A DNA stretch of 33,810 nucleotides from Albugo candida (GCA_905220665.1 CAJNAR010000070.1:1-33810), one strand, 5' to 3'. Counted from the first letter of the stretch, positions 13,901 through 24,583 are shown. Notes: generated by a model from the sequence alone, not told the origin. Translations and numbers: made by a program.

Positions 13901-15590
13901 GCACTAAAGGCGACCTAAAGAGTCAGACGTGTGACTTTTCCGGGTAACAGTAGTGACTTGCAGCAGACCTTGCACTTTCCAAATAATCTGCTGCACAAAT
14001 GATATTGAAATATCTGCGTAATGGATTAAAACGATAATCCGAGAATATTTCATGTGATTTCTTCGTCGAAATAAATAAATAAAATAAAAACATGCTTGAA
14101 ACGAGTGCAGAGTATCAAATATTATAGCTCGGGTTAACTAATCTTTTTATATTTAGTCTATCCATTTGTAATTAGTTCGAAATAGGTTTCACTGAATCGG
14201 TATGTATGAAGATAAAAGTTTGTTGGAAACTGCGAGTTGGGTTTGCACAAGTTACTGGAAGCGCAAATTCGTCGTGTTGCAACCATTACTCTAAAGCAAC
14301 GATAACGATCACGTTCTCTAAACTCATCAGAAACATCAAGTCCTGTAATTGAGAATGTGATATTCAGGTTCAAGCTATTATTCATATCGGTTTTGGAAGG
14401 ATTTCGGTTACGTAGGCGTTTTTGGATCGTAACTCAGTAGTGCGATTTCGCGGACACTGACAGCATTATGCTGCGAAAGTGCGTTCATCATGATTGTGGC
14501 CAATAAAGAATGAGGCATTGTTGAGCACTAAAGGCGACCTAAAGAGTCAGACGTGTGACTTTTCCGGGTAACAGTAGTGACTTGCAGCAGACATTGCACT
14601 TTCCAAATAATCTGCTGCACAAATGATATTGAAATATCTGCGTAATGGATTAAAACGATAATCCGAGAATATTTCATGTGATTTCTTCGTCGAAATAAAT
14701 AAATAAAATAAAAACATGCTTGAAACGAGTGCAGAGTATCAAATATTATAGCTCGGGTTAGCTAATCTTTTTATATTTAGTCTATCCATTTGTAATTAGT
14801 TCGAAATAGGTTTCACTGAATCGGTATGTATTAAGATAAAAGTTTGTTGGAAACTGCGAGTTGGGTTTGCACAAGTTACTGGAAGCGCAAATTCGTCGTG
14901 TTGCAACCATTACTCTAAACCAACGATAACGATCACGTTCTCTAAACTCATCAGAAACATCAAGTCCTGTAATTGAGAATGTGATATTCAGGTTCAAGCT
15001 ATTATTCATATCGTTTTGGAAGGATTTCGGTTACGTAGGCGTTTTTGGATCGTAACTCAGTAGTGCGATTTCGCGGACACTGACAGCATTATGCTGAGAA
15101 AGCGCGTTCATCATGATTGTGGCCAATAAAGAATGAGGCATTGTTGAGCACTAAAGGCGACCTAAAGAGTCAGACGTGTGACTTTTCCGGGTAATAGTAG
15201 TGACTTGCAGCAGACATTGCACTTTCCAAATAATCTGCTGCACAAATGATATTGAAATATCTGCGTAATGGATTAAAACGATAATCCGAGAATATTTCAT
15301 GTGATTTCTTCGTCGAAAAAAAAAAATAAAATAAAAACATGCTTGAAACGAGTGCAGAGTATCAAATATTATAGCTCGGGTTAGCTAATCTTTTTATATT
15401 TAGTCTATCCATTTGTAATTAGTTCGAAATAGGTTTCACTGAATCGGTATGTATGAAGATAAAAGTTTGTTGGAAACTGCGAGTTGGGTTTGCACAAGTT
15501 ACTGGAAGCGCAAATTCGTCGTGTTGCAACCATTACTCTAAACCAACGATAACGATCACGTTCTCTAAACTCATCAGAAACATCAAGTCC
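6056..15590. repeat. Higher-order repeat: 8-monomer block (A to H), two copies about 4985 bp apart
   Basis: The eight monomers from 6056 to about 11039 reappear in order from 11040. The order is A (6056/11040), B, C, D (7925/12910), E, F (9172/14158), G (9795/14782), then the start of an altered H (10418/15405). D is marked by TGTTCCAACC, which occurs only at about 8041 and 13028. G is preceded by GGGTTAGCTAATC instead of GGGTTAACTAATC. An unusually long A run at about 10330 has its partner at about 15315. The differences I noticed between the copies are mostly single-base homopolymer changes, for example GGTTTGG versus GGTTTTGG. Correspondence fails within H: 15405 and 16028 share changes such as GATTTTCTGG and TTTTGTAGAATTTCGG that 10418 lacks. 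Confidence 0.88.
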
Positions 15591-17879
15591 AGTAATTGAG
15601 AATGTGATTTTCTGGTTCAAGCTATTATTCATATCGGTTTTGTAGAATTTCGGTTACGTAGGCGTTTTTGGATCGTAACTCAGTAATGCGATTTCGCGGA
15701 CACTGACAGCATTATGCTGAGAAAGCGCGTTGGTCATAATTGTGGCCAATAAAGAATGAGGCATTGTTTAGCACTAAAGGCGACCTAAAGAGTCAGACGT
15801 GTGACTTTTCCGGGTAATAGTAGTGACTTGCAGCAGACATTGCACTTTCCAAATAATCTGCTGCACAAATGATATTGAAATATCTGCGTAATGGATTAAA
15901 ACGATAATCCGAGAATATTTCATGTGATTTCTTCGTCGAATAAAATAAATAAAATAAAAACATGCTTGAAACGAGTGCAGAGTATCAAATATTATAGCTC
16001 GGGTTAACTAATCTTTTTATATTTAGTCTATCCATTTGTAATTAGTTCGAAATAGGTTTCACTGAATCGGTATGTATTAGGATAAAAGTTTGTTGGAAAC
16101 TGCGAGTTGGGTTTGCACAAGTTACTGGAAGCGCAAATTCGTCGTGTTGCAACCATTACTCTAAACCAACGATAACGATCACGTTCTCTAAACTCATCAG
16201 AAACATCAAGTCCAGTAATTGAGAATGTGATTTTCTGGTTCAAGCTATTATTCATATCGGTTTTGTAGAATTTCGGTTACGTAGGCGTTTTTGGATCGTA
16301 ACTCAGTAATGCGATTTCGCGGACACTGACAGCATTATGCTGAGAAAGCGCGTTGGTCATAATTGTGGCCAATAAAGAATGAGGCATTGTTTAGCACTAA
16401 AGGCGACCTAAAGAGTCAGACGTGTGACTTTTCCGGGTAATAGTAGTGACTTGCAGCAGACATTGCACTTTCCAAATAATCTGCTGCACAAATGATATTG
16501 AAATATCTGCGTAATGGATTAAAACGATAATCCGAGAATATTTCATGTGATTTCTTCGTCGAAATAAAAAATAAAATAAAAACATGCTTGAAACGAGTGC
16601 AGAGTATCAAATATTATAGCTCGGGTTAGCTAATCTTTTTATATTTAGTCTATCCATTTGTAATTAGTTCGAAATAGGTTTCACTGAATCGGTATGTATT
16701 AAGATAAAAGTTTGTTGGAAACTGCGAGTTGGGTTTGCACAAGTTACTGGAAGCGCAAATTCGTCGTGTTGCAACCATTACTCTAAACCAACGATAACGA
16801 TCACGTTCTCTAAACTCATCAGAAATATCAAGTCCTGTAATTGAGAATGTGATATTCAGGTTCAAGCTATTATTCATATCGGTTTTGAAGGATTTCGGTT
16901 ACGTAGGCGTTTTTGGATCGTAACTCAGTAGTGCGATTTCGCGGACACTGACAGCATCATGCTGAGAAAGCGCGTTCATCATGATTGTGGCCAATAAAGA
17001 ATGAGGCATTGTTGAGCACTAAAGGCGACCTAAAGAGTCAGACGTATGACTTTTCCGGGTAACAGTAGTGACTTGCAGCAGACATTGCACTTTCCAAATA
17101 ATCTGCTGCACAGATGATATTGAAATATCTGCGTAATGGATTAAAACGATAATCCGAGAATATTTCATGTGATTTCTTCGTCGAACAAAATAAATAAAAT
17201 AAAAACATGCTTGAAACGAGTGCAGAGTATCAAATATTATAGCTCGGGTTAGCTAATCTTTTTATATTTAGTCTATCCATTTGTAATTAGTTCGAAATAG
17301 GTTTCACTGAATCGGTATGTATTAAGATAAAAGTTTGTTGGAAACTGCGAGTTGGGTTTGCACAAGTTACTGGAAGCGCAAATTCGTCGTGTTGCAACCA
17401 TTACTCTAAACCAACGATAACGATCACGTTCTCTAAACTCATCAGAAACATCAAGTCCTGTAATTGAGAATGTGATATTCAGGTTCAAGATATTATTCAT
17501 ATCGGTTTTGAAGAATTTCGGTTACGTAGGCGTTTTTGGATCGTAACTCAGTAGTGCGATTTCGCGGACACTGACAGCATTATGCTGAGAAAGCGCGTTG
17601 GTCATAATTGTGGCCAATAAAGAATGAGGCATTGTTTAGCACTAAAGGCGACCTAAAGAGTCAGACGTGTGACTTTTCCGGGTAATAGTAGTGACTTGCA
17701 GCAGACATTGCACTTTCCAAATAATCTGCTGCACAAATGATATTGAAATATCTGCGTAATGGATTAAAACGATAATCCGAGAATATTTCATGTGATTTCT
17801 TCGTCGAAATAAATAAATAAAATAAAAACATGCTTGAAACGAGTGCAGAGTATCAAATATTATAGCTCGGGTTAACTAA

Positions 17880-19600
17880 ACATTTTATATTTAGTCTATC
17901 CATTTGTAATTAGTTCGAAATAGGTTTCACTGAATCGGTATGTATTAGGATAAAAGTTTGTTGGAAACTGCGAGTTGGGTTTGGTAAAGTTACTGGAAAC
18001 GCAAATTCGTCGTGTTGCAACCATTACTCTAAACTAACGATAACGATCACGTTCTCTAAACTCATCAGAAACATCAAGTCCTGTAATTGAGAATGTGATA
18101 TTCAGGTTCAAGCTATTATTCATATCGGTTTTGAAGGATTTCGGTTACGTAGGCGTTTTTGGATCGTAACTCCGTAGTGCGATTTCGCGGACACTGACAG
18201 CATTATGCTGAGAAAGCGCGTTCATCATGATTGTGGCCAATAAAGAATGAGGCATTGTTGAGCACTAAAGGCGACCTAAAGAGTCAGACGTGTGACTTTT
18301 CCGGGTAATAGTAGTGACTTGCAGCAGACATTGCACTTTCCAAATAATCTGCTGCACAGATGATATTGAAATATCTGCGTAATGGATTAAAACGATAATC
18401 CGAGAATATTTCATGTGATTTCTTCGTCGAATAAAATAAATAAAATAAAAACATGCTTGAAACGAGTCCAGAGTATCAAATATTATAGCTCGGGTTAACT
18501 AAACTTTTTATATTTAGTCTATCCATTTGTAATTAGTTCGAAATAGGTTCACTGAATCGGTATGTATTAAGTGAAATGTTCGTAGGAGAATGCGAGTTGG
18601 GTTTGCACAAGTTACTGGAAGTGCCAATTCATCGTGTTTCAACCATTACTTTAAAGCAACGATAACGATCATGTACTCTAAACTCATCAGAAACATCAAG
18701 TCCAGTAATTGAGAATGTGATATTCAGGTTCAAGCTATTATTCATATCGGTTTGGAAGGATTTCGGTTACGTAGGCGTTTTTGGATCGTAACTCAGTAGT
18801 GCGATTTCGCGGACACTGACAGCATTATGCTGAGAAAGTGCGTTCATCATGATTGTGGCCAATAAAGAATGAGGCATTGTTGAGCACTAAAGGCGACCTA
18901 AAGAGTCAGACGTGTGACTTTTCCGGGTAACAGTAGTGACTTGCAGCAGACATTGCACTTTCCAAATAATCTGCTGCACAAATGATATTGAAATATTTGC
19001 GTAATGGATTAAAACGATAATCCGAGAATATTTCATGTGATTTGTTCGGCGAAAAAAATTAATAAAATAAAAACATGCTTGAAACGAGTGCAGAGTATCA
19101 AATATTATAGCTCGGGTTAACTAAACTTTTTATATTTAGTCTATTCATTTGTAATTAGTTCGAAATAGGTTTCACTGAATCGGTATGTATTAAGATATAA
19201 GTTTGTTGGAAAATGCGAGTTGGGTTTGCACAAGTTACTGGAAGCGCCAATTCATCGTGTTGCAACCATTACTCTAAACCAACGATAACGATCACGTTCT
19301 CTAAACTCATCAGAAATATCAAGTCCTGGAATTGAGATTGTGATATTCAGGTTCAAGCTATTGTACGTATCGGTTGGGAAGGATTTCGCTTATGTAATCT
19401 TTTTTGGATCGTAACTCAGTAGTGCGATTTCGCGGATACTGTCAGCATTATGCTGAGAAATATCGTTGATCATCATTAGGGAAATAAAGGATGGGGCATT
19501 GTTGCGCACTCTAGCCGAACTAAAGAGTCAGCGTGTGTCTCTTCCGAGTAACACTAGTCACTTTCAGCAGACATTGCACCTTCCAAATAACCTGCTGCAC
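17880..19600. repeat. Diverged right-edge monomers of the satellite array
   Basis: From about 17880 the monomers accumulate differences not seen further left: GTTTGGTAAAGTT near 17980, AAGTGAAATGTTCGTAGG near 18570, ATCATGTACTC near 18669, TTGTTCGGCG near 19042, and many changes after 19360. The last unit is partial, about 285 bp, and its recognisable similarity stops at 19600 after CCTGCTGCAC, the right arm of the 9-bp stem-loop. Decay toward an array edge is expected when edge units are homogenised less by unequal exchange. Confidence 0.85.
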
Positions 19601-20303
19601 TTTCAATACAACCTCTGGTGTTAGCATCAGATTTCTCTTTTTGTCGATCTTGGCTCTCGGCCATTGCATCACGCACATGTCCTAAGACATTTGATCTCGT
19701 AGCTAGAAACTTGCTAACCTGCTTCCTAACAGTACCACGGCTACCTTCAGCAGGCAGATCGACCATCCCCACTCACCAAGCCCTGAATCTTGCAGAGATA
19801 GCGTTAACAGAAAGCGAGTGTGGGTGAGTTCGTCCACGTAGAATGGGGTATAGCTGGTAGAGGCATGTACAGAGTGGTTTACTGCAGACTCAACCACAGG
19901 GAGCGTAGCGCTCCAGCTCCGAGCGCAAATCCTGCATAAGATACCACCAGTAACGCGATTAACTTGCTCAGTTTGACCATTGGTCTGCGGATGATCCGCG
20001 ATGGACATATCTATTCGGGTGCCAAGCCCGTTGAAGATGGACTTCCAAAATTGCCCCGTGAAGCGAGGATCTCTATCAGAGAAAATTGCGGTAGGCAGAC
20101 CGTGTGTTTGGAACACTCGATCGATAAACAGCGTAGCTGTATCTGCACCATCGATGGAGTCCGGCACAGCTACTAAATGAGCCATCTTGCTCAAACGATC
20201 AACAAAGACCACGATAGCCGAGTTGGTTCCGAATCTTTCAGTTGGCCAAGCACAAAATCCATACTAATAGACTCCCAACATCCTCTGGGTACTGCTGAAC
20301 TAG
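19601..20303 (-). pseudogene. pol: Ty3/gypsy integrase core and partial C-terminal region (truncated)
   Basis: Integrase inserts the DNA copy. A first piece (about 20303-20215) reads GCWESISMDFVLGQL with the first catalytic Asp. After a frame change, 20212-19703 gives VFVDRLSKMAHL, IFSDRDPRFTGQFWKSIF (second Asp) and DHPQTNGQTEQVNRV (catalytic Glu), so the DDE triad is present. Another frame change near 19770 leads to KFLATRSNVLGHVRDAMAES and then DRQKEKSDANTRGCIES, part of the usual C-terminal region. At 19601 the element sequence ends and the frame runs into the satellite, giving a short chimeric tail. The remaining C-terminal region of pol is absent. Confidence 0.9.
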
Positions 20304-20654
20304 CTAGCGGTGCAGCCCCTTGCGCTGAGGGGTTAAGACGTTGACACATTTACACGTACGCACATATGTGCTTACCCATTTATAAATTTTGGGCAACCAA
20401 TAGGGTTGGCTCACTGTGCTATAGGTCTTCTCACGACCGAGATGACCACTCAACGCAGTATCATGTGCCTCATAGAGGATTCGATACTTCAACTTCTCAT
20501 CATGAGCGATAACGATGCGAGGACTATCCTCCACATCCGTGCAGTAGCACAACAGGTCTTGATCGATAAAATATCGATGTAGCCTTGCACGTAAGCGTGC
20601 CGACAATTCTATGTCTGAGTTCGTGAACTCCTCGCTTCCAAGCGATCGCAGCAA
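20304..20654 (-). pseudogene. pol: Ty3/gypsy integrase N-terminal zinc-finger region (broken)
   Basis: An open stretch of 116 codons starts with LRSLGSEEFTNSDIELSARL and leads into the integrase H2C2 domain: YEAHDTALSGHLGREKTY with both His, then YWLPKIYKWVSTYVRTCKC. The usual C-x2-C reads C-x-C here, so one residue has been lost and metal binding is doubtful. The same frame then reads past the finger into the PQRKGL stretch before frame is lost near 20305. Upstream, the frame linking it to RNase H is interrupted near 20655-20700. Confidence 0.85.
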
Positions 20655-20679
20655 TGCTACACACTCTTCATCTTGGCAT

Positions 20680-21195
20680 AATCCTTACGGATTAAATCAG
20701 TGATTGAAGACGACAGTGTCGTACATGAGAAAGCTCATAATAAGGCCTGCGGGATAACGCATAGGCCAAAAGCTTTTGCTTGCCCGGCTTATACTTCACT
20801 TCGAAGTTGTATTCGGAAAGCCAACGAGCCATTCTCTGAGAGAGATGAGGCTATTGAGTCGCAGTGCGTAATGACGCATGATCCGTGTCAATCACGGAAG
20901 GCTTGGAGCCTAGCAGAGGAAATTTGAATTTGATTAGAGCATACTTCATTGCAAGTAACTCTTTGTCGTGAACCGGGTGGTTCTTCTCTGCAGCCTTAAG
21001 TTGGCGGGATTCATACGCGACAACGCGCACATGACCCTCGGTATCTACTTGAAGTATAGCACAATCGATGGCAAAGTCAGATGCATCACAGACGCCACTG
21101 AATGGCCGCTCAGGGTCTGGCAAAGCCAACAGCGGGACCTGACGAAGACTTGATTTAGCTGCTTCAAAAGCATCGTTCCGTGTGCTAGTCTACCA
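20680..21195 (-). pseudogene. pol: Ty3/gypsy RNase H region of pol (broken)
   Basis: RNase H removes the RNA strand after reverse transcription. The first ~20 codons after RT have two stops. An open stretch (21129-20851) then gives FSGVCDASDFAIDCAILQ with the first catalytic Asp, VAYESRQLKAAEKNHPVHDK with the Glu, ELLAMKYALIKFK, and VIDTDHASL with another Asp. A TAG follows; beyond it the frame reads PHLSQRMARW, then EYNFEVKYKPGKQ and ALSRRP, the usual RNase H tail, with ~3 residues missing before EYNFEV. Most catalytic positions survive; the break after the TDHASL motif and the upstream stops make it non-functional. Confidence 0.87.
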
Positions 21196-22008
21196 CTATT
21201 TCACATCCTTTTTAAGGAGATCGGACAACGTCCGAGCCATATCAGCGTAATTTGCGCTGTACTTATGCAAGTAGTTGGCGGGGTCATACCACTTCCACAA
21301 ATCCTTTTGGTTCTTAGAAACCGGAAAATCGACTATGGCTTTCACCTTAGCGGGATCCGTTCTAAGGCCTTGCTTTCCGATGAAGGACCCTGAGAAGGGA
21401 ATCTCTTCCGCGTCAAAGATGCACTTCGAGGCGTTGGCATACAACTTGTTCGCGCGTATGTACCCTAGCACAGCTCGTAAACGGTCAACGTGATTTTCAA
21501 CATCAGACTGACCGTTCATGGCACGACATTGCACAAAGATGACATCAAAGTATGCTTGTGCGAAGCCTCGATGAGGTCTGAACAATTGCGTAACCAGACG
21601 ATTGAATGTAGCCGGAGCATTGGATAACTCTTGGGGCATGACAAGCCACTCCCATAGCATACATCACGGAGTACTAACTGCAGTGAGTGGTATGTAACCA
21701 CCTCACATGAGCAATTTGTAATAACCATCGGCCAAGTCACGCGCACTGAGCACGGTATGCCCTACATAGCGTTCTGAAGCACATCCTTCTTAAGAATTGA
21801 TGTCTGAGTCGAAATGGTGGCTGCATCTAGCTTATCATAAGCGTGGACAGTGCACCGCTTTTCCATTGGGCTTTCTGACACAAAATGTTAGCGTGGAATG
21901 AGTGGATTTACTCTCATGCACCATGTCAGCCGCATGCTTTGCACGAAATAACTCGTCAATGACGTCAAACTATTCCTTGACTAAAGTTCACTGCCGTGTA
22001 ACGCAGCA
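21196..22008 (-). pseudogene. pol: Ty3/gypsy reverse transcriptase region of pol (broken, active site altered)
   Basis: RT copies element RNA into DNA. The N-terminal half (22008-21670) is riddled with stops, yet pieces are clear: HESKS, TFCVRKPNGK, then after a frame change AYDKLDAATI, and motif A as DLADGYYKLLM with its Asp. The C-terminal half is open for ~154 codons (21660-21196): LWEWLVMPQELSNAPATFNR (motif B area), then AQAYFDVIFV where the family has YFDD. The second catalytic Asp thus reads Val (codons at about 21552-21541), which would abolish polymerase activity even without the stops. The primer-grip/connection part (KVKAIVDFPV, ANYLHKYSANYADM) follows. Stops at 21988, 21970 and 21703 fit TGG, CAG and CGA each changed by one transition. 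Confidence 0.9.
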
Positions 22009-22895
22009 TCAAGTTCCCGGAACCAAGTCAATTTCATGACAAACACCTCTACCATGAGGTAAGACGGACGGAGGATTCTGACATACCACGTCCTGAAATT
22101 GCTTAACCAAAGGATAATACGGATTCATAGGATCTTCCAGGATCGCTGTTCCACTATGGGCACCAAGTGGTAATTTCGTGTCCTCAAGATCGGATTCGTC
22201 CGTTAAAAAGGATGAGTTCAACTCAACATCGGGTCGAATGATTACTACTTCGGATAAGTCACCAGCCTTTAAGGCATGTCAGAAATCTTGATGCGACATG
22301 TCATCTAGCCTAAATAGCGCGTTCAACGATGGGAGAGCCAAGGGCCGGACTGACCATCAATTGATCCAGTCACTTCATTCACAACCGTGTACAGCTGTTC
22401 GCTGGTATCACTCTGGGACATTACAAACGCTTTGCGTCTCGCACCCTCCCTATGGAGCCGCTGGCGTCTCTCTTTGGAGACCATATACCTCATAGAGGTT
22501 GCAACATCCGTGTAACCAAGGTCAGTTTGTTCTTCAACCTTTCTTTGCTCTATACGAGAGCAGATGTCCAGACCACCATCCGATGAAGAGTCAGGAAATT
22601 CGAACTCATCATCCAGTGAACGCTCACCTGTCACACCACGTGCATCAACCGAGCGTAACCCTGGATGATGTCTTTGCTTCTTGCCAACAATGTTATTACC
22701 GACATTCAGTGTGGTGCCATCTCGGACGACCTCACTCTGTGGATTTTTACGTGCCACTCCACGCAAATGTCTCGGAACTAGGTCCCCAATTCTATCAGCA
22801 TTCAGTGACTCATTATCACAATTATTTTCACTCAACGAAATACGTGCCGCATCACTAGCAGTTAACAAGCTTCCCTCGATACTTAATCTCACCAA
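22009..22895 (-). pseudogene. pol: Ty3/gypsy pol spacer between protease and RT (broken)
   Basis: A 190-codon open stretch (22895-22323) and a 70-codon one (22221-22009) connect protease and RT. The first is hydrophilic and low in recognisable motifs, with an RRQRLHREGARRKAF basic segment and an acidic SDTSEQLYTVVNEVTGSIDG part. The second contains the typical lead-in to Ty3 RT: YPLVKQFQDVV, then PPSVLPHGRGVCHEIDLVPGT, stopping at TGA 22011-22009. I assign it to pol by position and by the lead-in; the first part has no domain I can name. The 22323-22221 gap holds stops in the continuing frame. Confidence 0.75.
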
Positions 22896-23470
22896 TATTG
22901 GAGTTAATTAAATCAGACATTCCAATGTCCAGCACACAGACATCCTCTGTCAGTGGATCGCGCCAATGGCGTTTCTGTTGCCTTGCAAAGGTGGGTTCAT
23001 AAATCTCCAAATCTTCGCTAGGAACATTGCGCGTTGCGCTTAAGGTCTTAGACCTTCAATCAACCCATGGCTCATGGCGCTCAAGCCATGCCATACCTAG
23101 AATGAATTAACACTCGAATACAGATCCCGGACAAGACAGCGCTCAATGGTGTTGGAGCCTAAGAACTTTTCTAAGTCCAACGGAACTTTAGGCACGGTGA
23201 TACGAGTCTCAGTCGCTAAGCGAACAGAGATCGAATCCCCCAATGCGCTTTATGCGCCTCAGCGTACTGCTGACTCCCTTACAGGGAACGACGTCGAGCG
23301 TTATTGCATGATGCTCCGGAGTCGATCAAAAGCGACCATGGCTTACCAAAGCCTTTCACAGTCGCGTCTGCGACTAATAAGCCTGGCTTGCATCCACGCT
23401 CCATGCTAGCAGGCACAGAGCTCTTTGGGGATAAGCCCTGCTCACCTCTACCTCCTGGAGGCCCACATAA
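22860..23470 (-). pseudogene. pol: Ty3/gypsy aspartic protease region of pol (broken)
   Basis: The protease cleaves the Gag-Pol polyprotein. On the minus strand a frame through 23404 reads into LLIDSGASCN, the retropepsin active-site motif, with the catalytic Asp codon at 23323-23321. A TAA follows at 23281. Further conserved pieces appear in shifting frames: a SVRL...TVPKVPL segment, an IERCLV segment, and GMAWLERHEPWVD, which is followed by TGA at 23056-23058 where a Trp codon would be expected. The catalytic Asp is still present, but at least two stops and two frame changes break the domain. Confidence 0.82.
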
Positions 23471-23579
23471 CCTGGTTTTTTTCCCAGTAGAGCGCCCCGG
23501 GCTTACTGGGAATTGACGTTTCCCCGCGACGTACCAGGTTTCTGGTTAGTAGCGGGTACTCGACACATATGGGCCTAGC

Positions 23580-24359
23580 GCTATTTGCGCAACAGGTACC
23601 TGCGAAGCAGGTGGCTGGTGCTTCCGCACGAATAGTATCAGCCGACGTCGCGGTATTACTCAGCACCTTGAAGCTCGGCTTCTCCTTCAACTTCAGCTTT
23701 GCTAAGGTCCATAGGTTCAGGCCTACAAAAAGCCGATGTACTCATAGAGATTACTCTTGCGGAGCTTAGGTTATACCCATTCCAACCAAGTCTAGCCGAC
23801 TTGAAGTTGTGCACAGCATTCTGAGCTATATCAACCGCTTCATCAAAGTTAGAAGGGTGAACTCGGAAGACTTTGGTTTTGGCAACGCCAGTGTGAAGTC
23901 CTTCCAAAAACACGGTCACATGGACCACCTCAGGAAGAGAGTCACTCTGCAAGATAGCTATGACTGTTATCAACTCTTGGACATTGTTGGACAATTCGTT
24001 CTTACCCTGACGGGTAGATAAGAAGCGTGATCGCACGCGATATGCCTGGTTAGGCGGCGCGAAGACGCGCGTAAGCTGCAACTTTAGCGAATCCCATAAT
24101 GGGAACGCCATGTCCACTGACGTACCGCAGGTCAGTGCCCATACGCTAGCTCTATCATCGAGCTTGTTGACTGCCAGCGAGACACGCTGACTCTCAACTG
24201 AGATGATGCCAGACTTCATGGCCATTCTCCCTCACGGATCCATAGGGCTAGGTTTGCCCCCTCTTTACCGGTGTAGTGTCGTACGTCCAACTTAACTGGA
24301 CGAGGCTTAGACTCTTCGTCTGGTACAAACACAAAACCTGTTGGCATAGTCGACGCCAT
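23580..24359 (-). pseudogene. gag: Ty3/gypsy gag (broken)
   Basis: Gag forms the capsid-like particle of the element. An ATG at 24359 opens a frame of ~47 codons that ends at 24216. The rest of gag continues in another frame from about 24225, consistent with loss of one base near 24226. The second part (to 23656, ~189 codons) holds the retrotransposon gag core: the stretch around FAPPNQAYRVRSRFLSTRQG and the following helix-rich region, ending in the PEPMDLSKAE segment. After a TAA at 23656, translation continues through another stop into a recognisable zinc-knuckle remnant (about 23590-23635) where SCGSTSH survives but the first and last Cys positions read Tyr. Stops and knuckle losses can each be explained by one C-to-T or G-to-A change. 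Nucleic-acid binding and particle assembly would be lost. Confidence 0.88.
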
Positions 24360-24583
24360 ATAGTCTTGGACCTGCTCTTATATGGACGTTTCATACCGCA
24401 TGAAGCCCTCAAGACGTGCGTTTATCGCGTCTGGGCCTTGCGAAACAAGGAGCTCTACAAATTTGGGGCCCACAGAGATGTTCTACTTATCAAGAGCAAC
24501 CATTTGGGATTCAGGGAGAGAAGTGGGATGTTCTATCCTCACAAAGGGAGGATAAGTCATAACAAACTCAGGTGTAGATTGAC

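Larger units (their letters stand above)
1..19600. repeat. 623-bp tandem satellite array (about 31.5 monomers)
   Basis: The same ~623-bp unit recurs head to tail from the first base to 19600. The phrase CATCAAGTCCTGTAATTGAG starts at 1, 624, 1248, 1871 and so on, and its diverged form is at 19317, so there are 31 complete periods plus ~285 bp. Period varies 622-624 bp, mainly from a short A/T-rich run and the odd homopolymer base. Monomers appear nearly identical in the interior. They fall into two main types by a diagnostic site: GCGCAAATTCGTCG versus GCGCCAATTYATCG. I recognise no gene, RNA or transposon in the monomer. It is AT-rich and contains several short dyads, annotated separately. 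The array continues beyond the left window edge, so its true size is unknown. Exact identity and copy order need long reads, because such arrays are prone to assembly collapse. Confidence 0.98.

Noticed and set aside
8294..16610. Short frames of 62-71 codons in three satellite monomers (8294-8509, 10165-10378, 16397-16610)
   Set aside because: They open only where the A/T run happens to keep frame, and most monomers lack them. They are treated as chance.
448..17500. About 20 copies of a 75-codon minus-strand frame, one in most satellite monomers
   Set aside because: The frame is repeated because the monomer is repeated. About a third of the units, all of the CCAATTYATCG type, have a stop in it, and I recognise no domain or signal peptide. 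There is no independent sign of coding, so it is not listed as a gene.
1..19600. CRISPR-like or prokaryotic repeat array
   Set aside because: The unit is 623 bp with no spacers, and all neighbouring elements are eukaryotic retrotransposons.
22499..22911. Plus-strand frames of 119 and 76 codons opposite the pol spacer
   Set aside because: They are shadows of the minus-strand pol spacer and show no domain of their own.
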